Positions 52,332 to 62,523 of a stretch of DNA of 64,000 nt are shown piece by piece (positions within the stretch are counted from its first letter, which is position 1; each line of letters opens with the position of its first letter). The position numbers were made by a program, and so were the translations under genes. Below the pieces are notes generated by a model, which was given only the letters and a program-made list of their open reading frames with translations, ran no database searches and was not told the origin of the DNA. The stretch is from Symbiodinium natans (Eukaryota > Sar > Dinophyceae > Suessiales > Symbiodiniaceae): contig CAJNDS010000016.1 of NCBI GenBank assembly GCA_905221605.1, forward strand, positions 143,832 through 207,831, written 5' to 3'.

Positions 52332-52395
52332 TTTATTTTTTTTATTTATATTTATATTTATATTTATATTTATATTTATGTATGTATGTATGTCT
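52305..52395. repeat. TA, TTTATA and TATG microsatellites
   Basis: (AT)14, a T-rich bridge, TTTATA hexamers and TATG units, just upstream of candidate exon 52422. Confidence 0.9.
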
Positions 52396-52421
52396 GTGTG
52401 TAAGTCATACTTTTCGAGCAG

Positions 52422-53393
52422 ATGTGTTCGGGCCTATGCTGGCTTCGGGTTTCGCTCGAAAGGAAGTTGGACGAGAAGGACCATCCACAGTATGCACCGT
52501 GGCGGCATATGGTGATCTTCTTCTTTGGCCCCTGTTCCAGCCTTCCCGCAAATGCTTGCACCACCCTGCAGCCCGAACCCCCCCCCCTAAAGCCGAAGGT
52601 CTCTAACTTTTTTGGGGGGTGCAAGAGTGCTGTGGAAGATAATTCGTTTGTTTTGAGAACCTGTGGTTAAGGTTCAGGGGTTCAGGCTGGATCCAGGGGT
52701 TGAGAGTTCAGGGACTAGGGGCTTTGTAGGGCATGGGGTTTGAGCTTGAGTATCTGTACTGTAGATGGTACCGAACCCTGAACCCTAAGCCCTAAACCCA
52801 GGGTTCCGTTGCTTCGGTGTGACTTGGTGATTGACGGTTTTGGGCGTAGGGCCCAAGGGAGTTCTGTCACTACCGGGATAGAGCCGCTGAAGGTTTCGTT
52901 TAGAACGGCATGTTGGGTAAAGAGGACCGAAGTCATGCCAGGCAAGTGAGACGGGAGCAGTTCTTGTTTGTACACTCACATTCGAACGCTATATTGGTGC
53001 TCTACATAATTTCAAGAATGCACTGCAGCATATCTTCATTGGCAAGCAACATTGGCTGTTCCATTATCAGAATGCATTGTTTCAGCAGCATCGGAAGCAT
53101 GCGGTCATGTTCGCATGTCGCGCTTCGACAGAGCAACGTATGAGCTTGGAACAGAATTGGCTTGCTCGTCAACTAGTCCAAAGAGCCCGGATAACATGGG
53201 AGCAGCTGCAATTTGATGGGTTTAGGGTTTTCGGGTTTAGGGTTTCAGGTTTAGGGTTTTGGGTTGGTAATGTCACGAAACGGCCCCAAGGGCAGACTTG
53301 GGGACTGGTCTTCCGGGTAGAAGCACACGGATTCTGTCGACACTTTACGGAATCCATTCTTCAAGCGTGCATGTACGACACACAGGAATCCCA
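52422..53393 (+). CDS. Candidate exons, hydrophobic then Gln/His-rich, unknown
   Basis: Exon from 52422, after TTTTCGAGCAG, encodes LERKLDEKDHPQYAPWRHMV and IFFFGPCS. Exon 52626-52665 encodes SAVEDNSFVLRTC with a GTTAAG donor. From about 52981 to 53218 a frame encodes FERYIGALHNFKNALQHIF and HYQNALFQQHRKHAVMF... and RMSLEQNWLARQLVQRARIT. It then runs in frame through a telomere-like stretch (53219-53268) and on to an AG|GTATGT donor at 53394. Either the repeat tract is part of an intron or it is translated. No family recognised. Confidence 0.35.
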
Positions 53394-53756
53394 GGTATGT
53401 GCCTCACAAGGGGCGTGACACCTTTCGTGGATGAGAGCAAGTGAAATTTGGTGCCACAGTTTCGTAGCAACTTGGGGAACCATCCAAGTGAGAATGCATA
53501 TGTAGGCCGGCTTGTGGTCGATTGTTCATCATAACGGTTGCGAGAAGGGATGATGTGGGTTTAGGGTTTAGGTTCAGACGGACGGGGTGTTAGTATCTAA
53601 GGGTTTTGGTGGTCTTGGGGCATATATGTTAAATATTAGCAGGACAAATCAGCATGATAATAATAACAATATTCATGATCTTCATAATAATAGTAATGAT
53701 AATAATAATAATACTAATAATAATAATCATAAGTCGAGGGTCAAGGGCTTGCAAAG

Positions 53757-53833
53757 AAGAATGCGCGGTGGCTAAGGAAGACTTGCTGCAGCAGCATTTC
53801 GAGAATGTCCGGCTCCCAGAACTGGTGGCCCAG
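53757..53833 (+). CDS. Candidate exon abutting a telomere-like array
   Basis: After GGGCTTGCAAAG the frame encodes ECAVAKEDLLQQHFENVRLP and ELVAQ, ending CAG directly against an eight-copy GGGTTTA array that starts at 53835. A clear amphipathic helix. The donor would be CAG|TG, which is atypical, or lies inside the array junction. Confidence 0.35.
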
Positions 53834-53834
53834 T

Positions 53835-53892
53835 GGGTTTAGGGTTTAGGGTTTAGGGTTTAGGGTTTAGGGTTTAGGGTTTAGGGTTTAGG
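53835..53892 (+). repeat. TTTAGGG array, about 8 copies
   Basis: Starts directly after exon 53757-53833 and points toward the much longer inverted array 100 bp away. Confidence 0.92.
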
Positions 53893-53993
53893 TCCACCCA
53901 AGTGACCTCAGGTCACAGTCAGGCCCCCCCATCTACCTTGAGAGACTTCCCAGACCCCTCCACTCGCAACCCGGAATTTCATTTCCTGAGCTC

Positions 53994-54212
53994 TAAACCC
54001 TAAACCCTAAACCCTAAACCCTAAACCCTAAACCCTAAACCCTAAACCCTAAACCCTAAACCCTAAACCCTAAACCCTAAACCCTAAACCCTAAACCCTA
54101 AACCCTAAACCCTAAACCCTAAACCCTAAACCCTAAACCCTAAACCCTAAACCCTAAACCCTAAACCCTAAACCCTAAACCCTAAACCCTAAACCCTAAA
54201 CCCTAAACCCTC
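53994..54212 (-). repeat. CCCTAAA array, 31 copies (longest in the window)
   Basis: Perfect heptamers, in inverted orientation to the 53835-53892 array: TTTAGGG, 100 bp spacer, CCCTAAA. Confidence 0.97.
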
Positions 54213-54299
54213 AACAAAACGGGCCAGATCCTCGCGACGGAGTGCGGGATCTCGGAGCCAGCCCCGCGCCCGGTGGGCTGTTCCGAGAGTTCAAAGTCT

Positions 54300-54517
54300 A
54301 TAGGGGTTTACTTACTAGGTTCATGTACAGCTAATATTATTCAGATTATTATTATTATACCTTTATAATAATAATAGTAATAGTAATAATAATTATTATT
54401 TTTATACCTTTATTTTAGGTGGGATTCTAGGTAGGTTAATATGATACTTTATGCTTGGTTATAACTTTTTTTAGGGTAGTTAGAACCCTATTTAGGACTA
54501 CCCATGAACCGCCAAGT
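54300..54517. mobile_element. Foldback element family A fragment with TTA microsatellite
   Basis: The right end GGACTACCCATGAACCGCCA is intact. Left of it are TTATTATTAT-type repeats (54333-54420) that seem to have expanded within the element. Confidence 0.45.
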
Positions 54518-54861
54518 AGGGTTTCAGGGTTCAGGCTTTTAGGGTTTTCGGGGATTAGGGTGTCAGGGTTTGACTGTTCAGGATTCATGGTCTGTAGGTT
54601 TTGGGGTCTTCGGTGTATCTGCTGGCTCCTTTTCCATTCCTTGGGGGGTTTGGGTTCTATAGGGTTGAGGTTTGTTTTTTCTTTGTGGAGGAGGAGAAAT
54701 TACTAATTGGGGGTGAGGGGTTCAGGGTCTAGGTAGGGTTTGGGTGGGGGGGAATTGGGGGGGAGAGCTTATCGAGTCCGTAACCCTAAACCCCCAACCT
54801 TGTAAACCGCCCCCAGCCTTAACTCCAAGTACATCCCTAAACCCACGGGTCGGGTAAAAAG

Positions 54862-55423
54862 CCCTGTAAAACGACGGGGAACACCGACAAGCGACGCCCC
54901 TTCTAGTACCCATGCCTCTAAAAACCCGCTAGGTTCTGCGCACTACGAGACATGATCGCGTTTCTCAAGAAGAACCGCCGGATTTTGGTTTTTCTTTCGT
55001 CACATTTTCATGGACAAAAAGCTAAGAAACCCGATCGGGCTCATGAAGCCTGACGAGTTACTGGCGTGGGAAAAGCCAAGTGTTTCGGCATGTTGATGGT
55101 ACTTGCCGCACGTTTTTTGGAACCGCGTTTCTTAGATTTCTTGCGCCAAAAGACTGGCCATTTTTGGAGAGTGAGCACAAGAAAATCAGCAATTCCGACC
55201 AGTACTTACAGAAACTGCGTTACCTATGAAACGTGTGCTAATTATGTCGCATTAGAAGAGCAGAAACATCAGTCCATCGCTATCATTGGTACATATTGGT
55301 ACTGACAGCTGGCCGGTGACACAAACCCCTGTAAATCGCCGGGTTGCAGTTGGGGCCCATAACAAAACCATCAACAAACCCTTGTAAAACCGACAGGGAG
55401 TACCGAAAAGCGACGCCCCGCTA
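54862..55423. repeat. Direct repeat pair bounding about 515 bp
   Basis: CCTGTAAAACGACGGGGAAC...AAGCGACGCCCC at 54863-54900 recurs, diverged, at 55382-55420. The interval holds open frames that could be a small mobile unit. About 85 percent identity by eye. Confidence 0.55.
54933..54980 (+). CDS. Candidate exon, basic hydrophobic
   Basis: After ACCCGCTAG the frame encodes CALRDMIAFLKKNRR before a GA donor, or reads through to ILVFLSSHFHG and a TGA near 55048. The surrounding 54.86-55.42 kb is bounded by a diverged direct repeat, so this may be mobile-element sequence rather than a host gene. Confidence 0.28.
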
Positions 55424-55439
55424 TTGCGCGACATAGGCC

Positions 55440-55920
55440 CGACGGTAGAGTTTTGACAGTGGTCTCATGCCGAGATGCACCTCTGAGAACTCAAGTGTGG
55501 TGACTGCCCGTCTGCACTTGAGGGTCGTTGCGTGCAAGACGAAGCATCTTTGCCACGCGTGGCCGTGACGCAACAGCCGCGCCCTGTGCGTCACCTTATC
55601 GCGTGCGCAGCAGCAGGCTGCAGCAGAAGGTCATGCTGTGGCGACACTGCAGTGCAAGACTTAAGAGTCTAGTCCCCTCAACCCGAGGACAGGATTGCTA
55701 ACGCAAGAACCCAGGTAATCTCCTACGCCATCCCCTCAATTTCCCCTATTAATAGGTTCAATTCGCTTCTATTATGAGCTTGCAAAATGTCTACCCAAAG
55801 CTGAAACCTGCAAATTGTTAGAGCCCCAGATACACCCTAAGCCAGATGACACTCTCATCGAAGCTTCATTGAAACAAAAGCCAAGCACTCGCAGCACAAT
55901 TTGTCTTGATCTGTCGAGGT
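55440..55920. other. Region without a supported feature
   Basis: Complex non-repetitive sequence. I find no frame over 60 codons, no array and no foldback element. It could be a spacer or a non-coding RNA. Confidence 0.4.
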
Positions 55921-56042
55921 ACCTAATACCCATGAACACCCAAATCTCTAACCCTAACTCCTAAACCCTAAGCCCTAAACCCTAAACCCTAAACCCTAAA
56001 CCCTAAACCCTGATTTCGCTTCAAACCCCACGGCTGCCCCAG

Positions 56043-56245
56043 GGCAAGGTGGCAGAAGTGACCCTCATACGTGAGTATGCCATGGCCTCAATTAGTTTAG
56101 GGTTTAGGGTTTAGGGTTTAGGGTGTAGGGTTTAGGGTTTAGGGGATTGTACCTCCTTAGTTGCGCTGCCGATTAGCAATTTCTGCGGGAGTTTTGTTCT
56201 TTAGGCGCTTCCCGTCGGGCCTTTCTGTGCCTGCTTCGGGCCGAG
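56043..56245 (+). CDS. Two-exon segment GKVAEVTLI / RRAFLCLLRAE
   Basis: Exon 56043-56070 (GKVAEVTLI, donor C|GTGAGT) and exon 56205-56245 (ASRRAFLCLLRAE, acceptor TTTTGTTCTTTAG) join with matching phase. The first resembles the third strand of an RRM-type fold, where G-x-V-x-x-V is common, but a 10-residue match is weak. A TTTAGGG array (56095-56147) lies in the intron between them. Confidence 0.38.
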
Positions 56246-56661
56246 CCCGAGCCCTAAACCCTAAACCCTAAACCCTCCAAGTCGGGCATCGGGGTTCATA
56301 AGTTGAAGTCTGAACTGGCCATGCGCTTCGGCTCTTGAGGCGACGAACAGCAGCGATTCCGAAGGCCCTGAACCCTAAACAGTCGAATGCCCGTAATCAC
56401 CTAAAGCATATTATTACTATTATTATGATAATTTTTGTTGTTGTTATTATTACTTGTTTTTTGTTTGTGTGTGTGTGTTGTTGTTTTCTCTCTTTGTTTT
56501 TTTTTGGGGGGGGGGTCTGCAGCCGAATCGTCAAAGATCCGGAAAACCTTCCGTGTTGCTGCTTGGACCTTTGAAAGTCCCCCCACTCCTGCACTGCAGC
56601 GGTTTAGGGTTTATGGTTTAGGGTTTAGGGTAGAAGCTTCTCTTTTTTTAGACTTTGAGCC

Positions 56662-56836
56662 CTACTTGGGGAGGTTCACGAGTAAGTGGTCGAATAAAGT
56701 TTGCATTAGAGATATCCTACGTATAACCCTACTTAAAACTAGCCATGACCTCACTTAGAAAGAGGGTTATAAGTGTTCTAAGTAAGTTCCCTAATCATAA
56801 CCCTACTTTTAATTACCCATGACCTCCAAGTAAGCC
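56662..56836. mobile_element. Two nested or tandem family A elements
   Basis: Three related arms are present: CTACTTGGGGAGGTTCACG at the left, CTAGCCATGACCTCACTTAG in the middle and TTACCCATGACCTCCAAGTA at the right. A full copy has a second half-copy joined to it. Confidence 0.6.
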
Positions 56837-57099
56837 CTTAACACTTGCGCCTTCAACCCCAAGCCCGCTCCCCGCAAAAGCCTCGACGACACACCCTTCT
56901 TCCGAGCCGAAACGTCCTCCCCTCATCCTGCATAGTACAGGCGCCTAGAGAACTACCAGCGTTATCCGCTTTGATTCCCTGTAGGTTGAATGAAACAATA
57001 CTGGTCGCTTCTAACCGCTGTACTGTTACAATGTGAACACTAAGTGGATGCAGGCAACATCCTGTTGCTTTCTTGACGCTGACAGGCTTTCGCCCCGCA

Positions 57100-57247
57100 T
57101 CCCTCCCCCCCTTCCCCCCCCCACTCCCCCCCTCCCCCCCCCCCCCCCCCCCTCCCCCCCTCCCCCCCCCTCCCCCCCTCCCCCCCCCCCCCCTCCCCCC
57201 CCCCCCCCCCTCCCCCGCCCCCCCCCCCCCTCCCCCCCCCCTCCCCC
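57100..57247. repeat. C-rich low-complexity tract
   Basis: Runs of 6-16 C separated by single T or G over 148 nt. The Pro-rich and Gly-rich frames are artefacts. Confidence 0.93.
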
Positions 57248-57678
57248 TGAGACATTGAAAACCTCATGAGGATGGCTGCATCTCCCTCTTCTTGCAGCAG
57301 GGCAACCTCCTTGAGGCCGCGCCTCCTCGGGGTTCAGGGTTCAGGCCAAGGGGTTGGGCTCAAATCCCAACTACATTCTCAAATATGGTTCGACATCAAA
57401 AACCTACGTCATCACAGAAAGCATTCATGCCATCGAGACGACTGGAAACACTAGCGGCAACGGCAGTACTACAGCTCGCTGTTGAGAGATTTCTTTGGTC
57501 ATACCAAACCCCCCCCCCCACACCCTTCTGCAGGAAAACATTCACACCCAGACACGGTCCGCAAAAAGAGCCTTGCACAAGATCAGATCCCCAAGCACTG
57601 AAGCTTTCAATCGTCGAGGGGCTCTCGGTTCCCTGCAAATCTGACAGAAGCCCCTAAACCCTAAACCCTAAACCCTAA

Positions 57679-57771
57679 GCCCCCCATGTCATTGTTTGGG
57701 CTTTGGAGCTCCGGGCGCGCGTCCTTCCTGGGGCCGAATCCGACTTACCCAGCATCAAGAAAGAATCAGAA
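57679..57771 (+). CDS. Candidate exon, unknown
   Basis: Right after a CCCTAAA tract the frame encodes HVIVWALELRARVLPGAESD and LPSIKKESE before AG|GG. A preceding candidate exon at 57300, after CTCCCTCTTCTTGCAG, begins QGNLLE. Two short helices; no known family. Confidence 0.35.
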
Positions 57772-58034
57772 GGGCCCAAGCCCTCACACCTCAAGACCCT
57801 GAACCCTAAACCTAAACATTAAACCCTAAACCCTAAACCCTAAACCCCCCTAAACCCTAAACAGGAAATGCATGAGGCGGGCGTGGCCTCCAGGCCAGTC
57901 GGGAGTTCAGGGTTATGATGTGGAGGTTGTGCCGTTCTTCTGAGGCGCAGGGGGGGCGGGGTTCTTTTTGACAAGGGATTCTTGCTATGAGTGGTGTGAC
58001 CTGTCCGTAGGAGTCTCGGTTTCACTCCTGGGGG

Positions 58035-58068
58035 TCAAGCAGGAAGGAAGGAAGGAAGGAAGGAAGGA

Positions 58069-58114
<46 letters not shown>

Positions 58115-58207
58115 TGACAGACTGACAGACTGACAGACTGACAGACTGACAGACTGACAGACTGACAGACTGACAGACTGACAGACAGACAGACAGACAG
58201 ACAGAGA
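58035..58207. repeat. GGAA, GA, GACA and GACTGACA microsatellite series
   Basis: Blocks in order: GGAA (7), GA (10), GACA (6), GACTGACA (about 10, period 8), GACA (5). Each block derives from its neighbour by one base change. Confidence 0.93.
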
Positions 58208-58665
58208 GTGAGAACGGAAGACAAAAAGCCCACATACTCTAAACCCGATGTATACTGTATAACTGAACAGCGAATTTAAGGTTTCAAAGGTTGGGGAGTC
58301 GGGCTTTAGGGGAATATTTCCGCGCGCTGCGCTCAGAACCCCTGAAACCCCTGCTAGCCCTTGGACCAAACGTCAGAAGGGTTTAGGGTTTAGCACCCTA
58401 TTGAGGGTTTAGGTTTTCAGGAGCTATGGAAATTTCAGCATGGTTCAGAAGGGGCATGCTGCGTAGTCTGTCATAAGATTACATGGCCGGATGCTTTTTT
58501 GGGAATAGGTTTAAGTGCTGCCGGGGTGTGTTTTTTGATGGCTTGGCCATGCAGGGGTAAGGGTTTAGGGGCTTGAAGCGTTTGTCGCTCTAGTGTTTCG
58601 GGCTTGGTTTAGGGCTTTTTTTTTTTTGGGGGGGGGGGGGGGGACTCTCGCGTCGCGGGTGTATA

Positions 58666-58737
58666 GCAAAGCTGCGAGGCTTGCCAAGAAAGCCGGGAAG
58701 GATAAGGATGCCGAGAAGCACGAGAAGCGCCGCAAGC
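58666..58737 (+). CDS. Candidate Lys/Glu-rich exon
   Basis: After a 16-G tract and GGGTGTATAG the frame encodes KAARLAKKAGKDKDAEKHEK followed by RRK. The charged helix is typical of a coiled coil or nuclear basic region. Its composition resembles the exon at 27294-27395 but the sequence is different. The ends are uncertain. Confidence 0.33.
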
Positions 58738-59255
58738 CGCCCTTATCGCCGGGTGGTCGGGTGGCAGGGCTTACCCAGGGCTCCCTTTTGGGGCTCCATT
58801 CTGGTGCGAATTTTGTACGGTTTGGGAGGAACAGGCAGGGCTTGGGGTTCCCTTCTCACGAGCGGCCTTAGCGGGCTATACGAGCTGAGGCTCTTCTGTC
58901 TGACGCTTGGAGGACTTCTGAGGTTGGCTAAGGTTTCAGTTTCAAACCTCGGTGCGACGGACGAGTTGAAGGTTGCAACCTGGAGTTTGGGGCTTGCGGT
59001 TGTGGCTCTAGTGGGTTGAAGGCGCAAGGTTGAGGGGAGTTGAGGATTGCAACTGCACGATGATGGGTTTGGGTGGGGGTGCGGATAGGGGGGAAAGCCC
59101 CCGAGGTGAGCGTCGTAGAGAAGGGCTCAGCATTCAGCTCACATTCTACGCTCGTGCTTCAACAATGCCGTTTTTTGGTAGTGTTTAGCCCTTCTGCCTA
59201 GAATGCGTACGCAACCCAGCTGCGCCTTCAAGCTGGGCTACTGGCTACAGATACT

Positions 59256-59361
59256 GCTTGAAGGTTCATGAGGTTATAAGTACCCTAAACAAGGTATAAC
59301 CAGTTATACTTGCACTTACACCACTTAGAACCCACTTATAATTACCTATGAACCTCCAGTT
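59256..59361. mobile_element. Foldback element family A
   Basis: Ends CTGCTTGAAGGTTCATGAGG and CTATGAACCTCCAG; contains TACCCTAAACAAGG. Confidence 0.7.
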
Positions 59362-59634
59362 TTAACTGCCAACCCTCGTATGTAAATGCAGCGTACATGC
59401 CGCAAGAGGTTATTCTAGGGTAAGCCTGCATGTTGTTGCCACAAAGGTCTTCAGATAGTGCTGACAGCTAAAAAAACAGCCACTCGCTAATTCACATCTG
59501 ATCGAAACGAATGATCCGCCCCTATGCACAACTCAAATCAACTCAATGCACGTGAGTGGACATGGCAGGAAGCGCCAAAAGCTCAAGCAAAAGATCGATT
59601 CGATCGAGGATGGTTGACATGGATACTTGTCAAG

Positions 59635-59788
59635 GGTTGAGTTCCTTGTGTATCCCCCGGAACTCGGGGGAAACTTCCGGCTACTGCCATCAGCTCTCCT
59701 CTGCTGGTTCGTGCTTGCATGTGCGCACCTACTTCGGGCAGGGAGAAAGTCGGAAGATGAATGCAACCCCAAACGAAGCTTCAAGAAG
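59635..59788 (+). CDS. Candidate exon with a hydrophobic segment
   Basis: A 51-codon exon between GATACTTGTCAAG and an AG|GC donor encodes VEFLVYPPELGGNFRLLPSA, then LLCWFVLACAHLL, then RAGRKSEDE and KRSFKK. The middle is hydrophobic enough for one membrane helix followed by basic residues. A minus-strand frame overlaps but has no splice support. Confidence 0.38.
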
Positions 59789-60105
59789 GCTTCAACCTTA
59801 AACCCCACACCCTTAATCCACAGCACATTCCTAAATCTCGCCAAGGCAAGCACAAGCTCATGCGCATCCAGAAGACACTCCAGACTCAATAGCAGACATT
59901 CTGAGATGCAACGCCCCAAACGAATCCCAGCCTACAGGTTCGTCTTACGTATACCCAGCCTTGGGATCCTCAAGCCTAAGCCTTAGCCCACGGCCCACAA
60001 GCCCAAATCCGCAGGGCGTGGGGTTCAGAGCTTGCTGATGACTTCCTTGCAGGGACTAGCGACGTAGGTACCTTTCATCACCCTGCATAACCCTTAAAGG
60101 GATTA

Positions 60106-60216
60106 TTATGTGGGGGTTTACGAAAAAAGGGGACCCCTATGATAAACCCCCAACTAGTAGGATTCCCTTATAGTAAGGACCCAGAACAGGCACCCCTATT
60201 TTAGATTCTCTGCCGA
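60106..60216. mobile_element. Foldback element family D
   Basis: TATGTGGGGGTTTACGAAAA at the left, AACTAGTAGGATTCCCTTAT in the middle; the orientation is opposite to the other copies. Confidence 0.65.
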
Positions 60217-60238
60217 GAGCCCTAAACCCGAAACAGTG

Positions 60239-60366
60239 TACCTGGAGGTGCAGGGGTAGCTATAGTAAGTAGGGTTATAAGTGCCCTGAATAAGGTTCAT
60301 AGCCCATCAGAACTATAGGTACCCTCCTTAACACCCTCATTAGAACTACCCATGAACCGTCAAGTT
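60239..60366. mobile_element. Foldback element family A
   Basis: Ends ACCTGGAGGTGCAGGGGTAG and CTACCCATGAACCGTCAAGT. Confidence 0.65.
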
Positions 60367-60811
60367 CGGAACAAAGCAACTTCTCTGCGGCAGGACAGCC
60401 TGGCGCACCAGTCGGTGCGGCGCCCAGCTTCTGCAACGTTGTTCTAGGTTGGGGATTGAGGGTCTCGGATCTTGAGTGCACTTTAGGGTTTCAGGGTTTA
60501 AGGTTTAGGGTCTAGGGGCTAGGGTTTCTAGGGTTTCCGGCCTTAGGGTTATCCTCTGACTCTCTTTGAACACAAGAAGGGAGTTTATGGTTTCGCTTCA
60601 ATCTGCAACTGTTGCTGCTGTTTCGTAGCAGGGATGGCAGGGACGGGGAACCTAGGGCGGCAAAAGCTACCCCTAAACCCTAAACCCTTCTAATACCGAC
60701 CTCGAAACTTGCAACAACACGGCGTCTTGCCCCGCGACAGCAAAACCATCCCCTGTGTTTAAGCTCCACTGCAGTTCCCAATCTTGAGAATACCGGAGGC
60801 CTTGGACACAG

Positions 60812-60938
60812 AGTAGGGCCCTCATTCCTTTCTTTTAGGGTCTAGGTTCCCTTATAAAGTTTAGGTTCCCTTATAAACCCCCTTAAGCCAAGAAGGGTAC
60901 CCTTTGTCTTCCTTGGATACTCCTTGGGTCTAAACCCT
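60812..60938. mobile_element. Foldback element family F with internal duplication
   Basis: The block TAGGTTCCCTTATAAA occurs twice in tandem (60846-60885). The right end GATACTCCTTGGGTCTAAA is intact. Confidence 0.6.
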
Positions 60939-61298
60939 GGAGGCTGAATCCTCACAAGTCGATATGAGGGTAGATCCATGTTAGGGTTTAGGGTTTAGGG
61001 GGTCTCTGGCATAGCTTCTTCTTGCGGGGATGGGGCGGCTTCAGGGTTTCCTGAGACGAAAAGTGCCAATCAGGCAGATCGATACCCCTCATATGCACTT
61101 GGTAGCTTAGGGGAGTTGCTGCGCTGCTAAACCCGAAACACTCAACCTTAAACTCTGCTACCCTAAACCCTAAACCCTGTTACCCAAACCCTAATTAAAC
61201 CCCTAAATTGCCTCTTTTTGCAAGCATGGAAGTCACTGGTGCGAGGACGCGCGGTTCAGTTCAGACTTTGGAGTTGTTCTCAAGATTCCTGGGGCCCC

Positions 61299-61434
61299 GA
61301 CTGGGAGGTTCATGGGTAGTTATAAGTGGGGGTATATTAAGTAGGGTAACTATAACTGCAACAGGTTATAAGTTATAACCTTATAAAGGATACGTATCAT
61401 CCTACTTATAGCTGCCCATGAATCTTCAAGCAGG
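61299..61434. mobile_element. Foldback element family A
   Basis: Ends CTGGGAGGTTCATGGGTAGT and CTGCCCATGAATCTTCAAGC, arms of about 55 nt. Confidence 0.75.
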
Positions 61435-61568
61435 GGCGCCCCGTGTTCTTTCCTTACAGTCAGGCCTTGCTTTCTTGAGGAGGCCCATGCACGCCGCCCA
61501 AGCAGCGTTGCCTCTGCACGTTAAGGGTTATCGGTGGGCGAACACTGTCAACCCTAAGCCCCAATCCC

Positions 61569-61599
<31 letters not shown>

Positions 61600-61617
61600 A
61601 ATGCCCGAGCCCCTCAG

Positions 61618-61718
61618 CCCGAAACAAAATGAACCGGCGAGTCGCCACCAAGGACCTGCAAGACGTCCAGCGTGAGGCGGACGCGAACCCCCCCTCCCAT
61701 ACCCCCAAGATCCGACAA
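61618..61718 (+). CDS. Candidate exon MNRRVATKDLQDVQREADAN
   Basis: After GAGCCCCTCAG the frame encodes MNRRVATKDLQDVQREADAN and PPSHTPKIRQ, then a GTGAGC donor. It could be a first coding exon (ATG at 61629) or internal. It lies just after a C24A12 tract. A competing open exon, 61732-61799 (LLRGVGGLFKTKVTVLRLLC, GTGAGT donor), starts 13 nt after that donor; both cannot be adjacent exons, so one of the two is wrong. Confidence 0.35.
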
Positions 61719-62299
61719 GTGAGCTTCGAGGTTCTTGCTCCGAGGCGTAGGTGGTCTTTTCAAAACGAAGGTGACAGTACTTCGGCTCCTGTGCAACAGC
61801 GTGAGTCGTGCTCCTTGCGATGAGTCTCGTATTCGCGTGCCTGGTCTAAGCATGAACTGCCAGCCCGAACGCGCTGCCCTGAGCCCTGAACTCCTGAGCC
61901 CCCAAACCCCAATTCCTGTTCAATCCCTCGAGCCCTCAGCCCTATTCCCCTAAACCCTAAAAGCCGACAACGTGGCAGTCATGGACAGGTTTGTGGCGCC
62001 TTCGTCATGTTTGAAGAGGACACCCGGGCTAGGTGTCCGGTCTCTTGCTGGATCATGAGTCTCGGGGTCCCTAAAGCCCTAAGGCGTGTATGGGGCAGCC
62101 CTGCATGCCATAAGCGCCTCTATCTTCAATCCCGAGACCCTACACCCTTGTAAACCTTGTAGTACCTCTTAGAAGCACTCGCCTCAAGACCTTCGCGGCA
62201 AGAATCCCAGCAGGCAAACCAGAGGCACGAATAAACGGTTGGGGTTTAAAACGTCCATCCCCTGCCCTTGTCGAAATTTCTGCGATGTACGCTGCTCCG

Positions 62300-62516
62300 C
62301 CTCTGAACCCACAACCCTAAATCCCCCTAAGCCCTGAACCCTAAATCCCGAAATCCCTGAACCCTAAACCCCTAAAGCCCTACACCCCTAAAGCCCTAAA
62401 CCCCTGAACCCGAAACCCCTAAAGCCCTACACCCCTGAACCCTAAACCCGTAAAGCCCTGAACGCCTAAAGCCCTAAACCCCGGAACCCTAACCCCTGAA
62501 GCCCTAAACCCTAAAC
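62300..62516 (-). repeat. Degenerate CCCTAAAGCCCTAAACCCCTGAA array
   Basis: A 12-14 nt compound unit (CCCTAAAGCCCTAAACCCCT) with many substitutions; an aged telomere-like array that ends where the intronless coding remnant begins. Confidence 0.8.
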
Positions 62517-62523
62517 GAGTGCT

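Noticed and set aside
53994..54212. Long CCCTAAA array as a chromosome end
   Set aside because: It is internal, flanked by unique sequence and candidate exons on both sides, and faces an inverted array.
57033..57269. Poly-Pro and poly-Gly frames
   Set aside because: Artefacts of the C-rich tract.
57985..58369. Ser/Val/Cys-Leu repeat frames on the minus strand
   Set aside because: Artefacts of the GACA/GACTGACA microsatellite.
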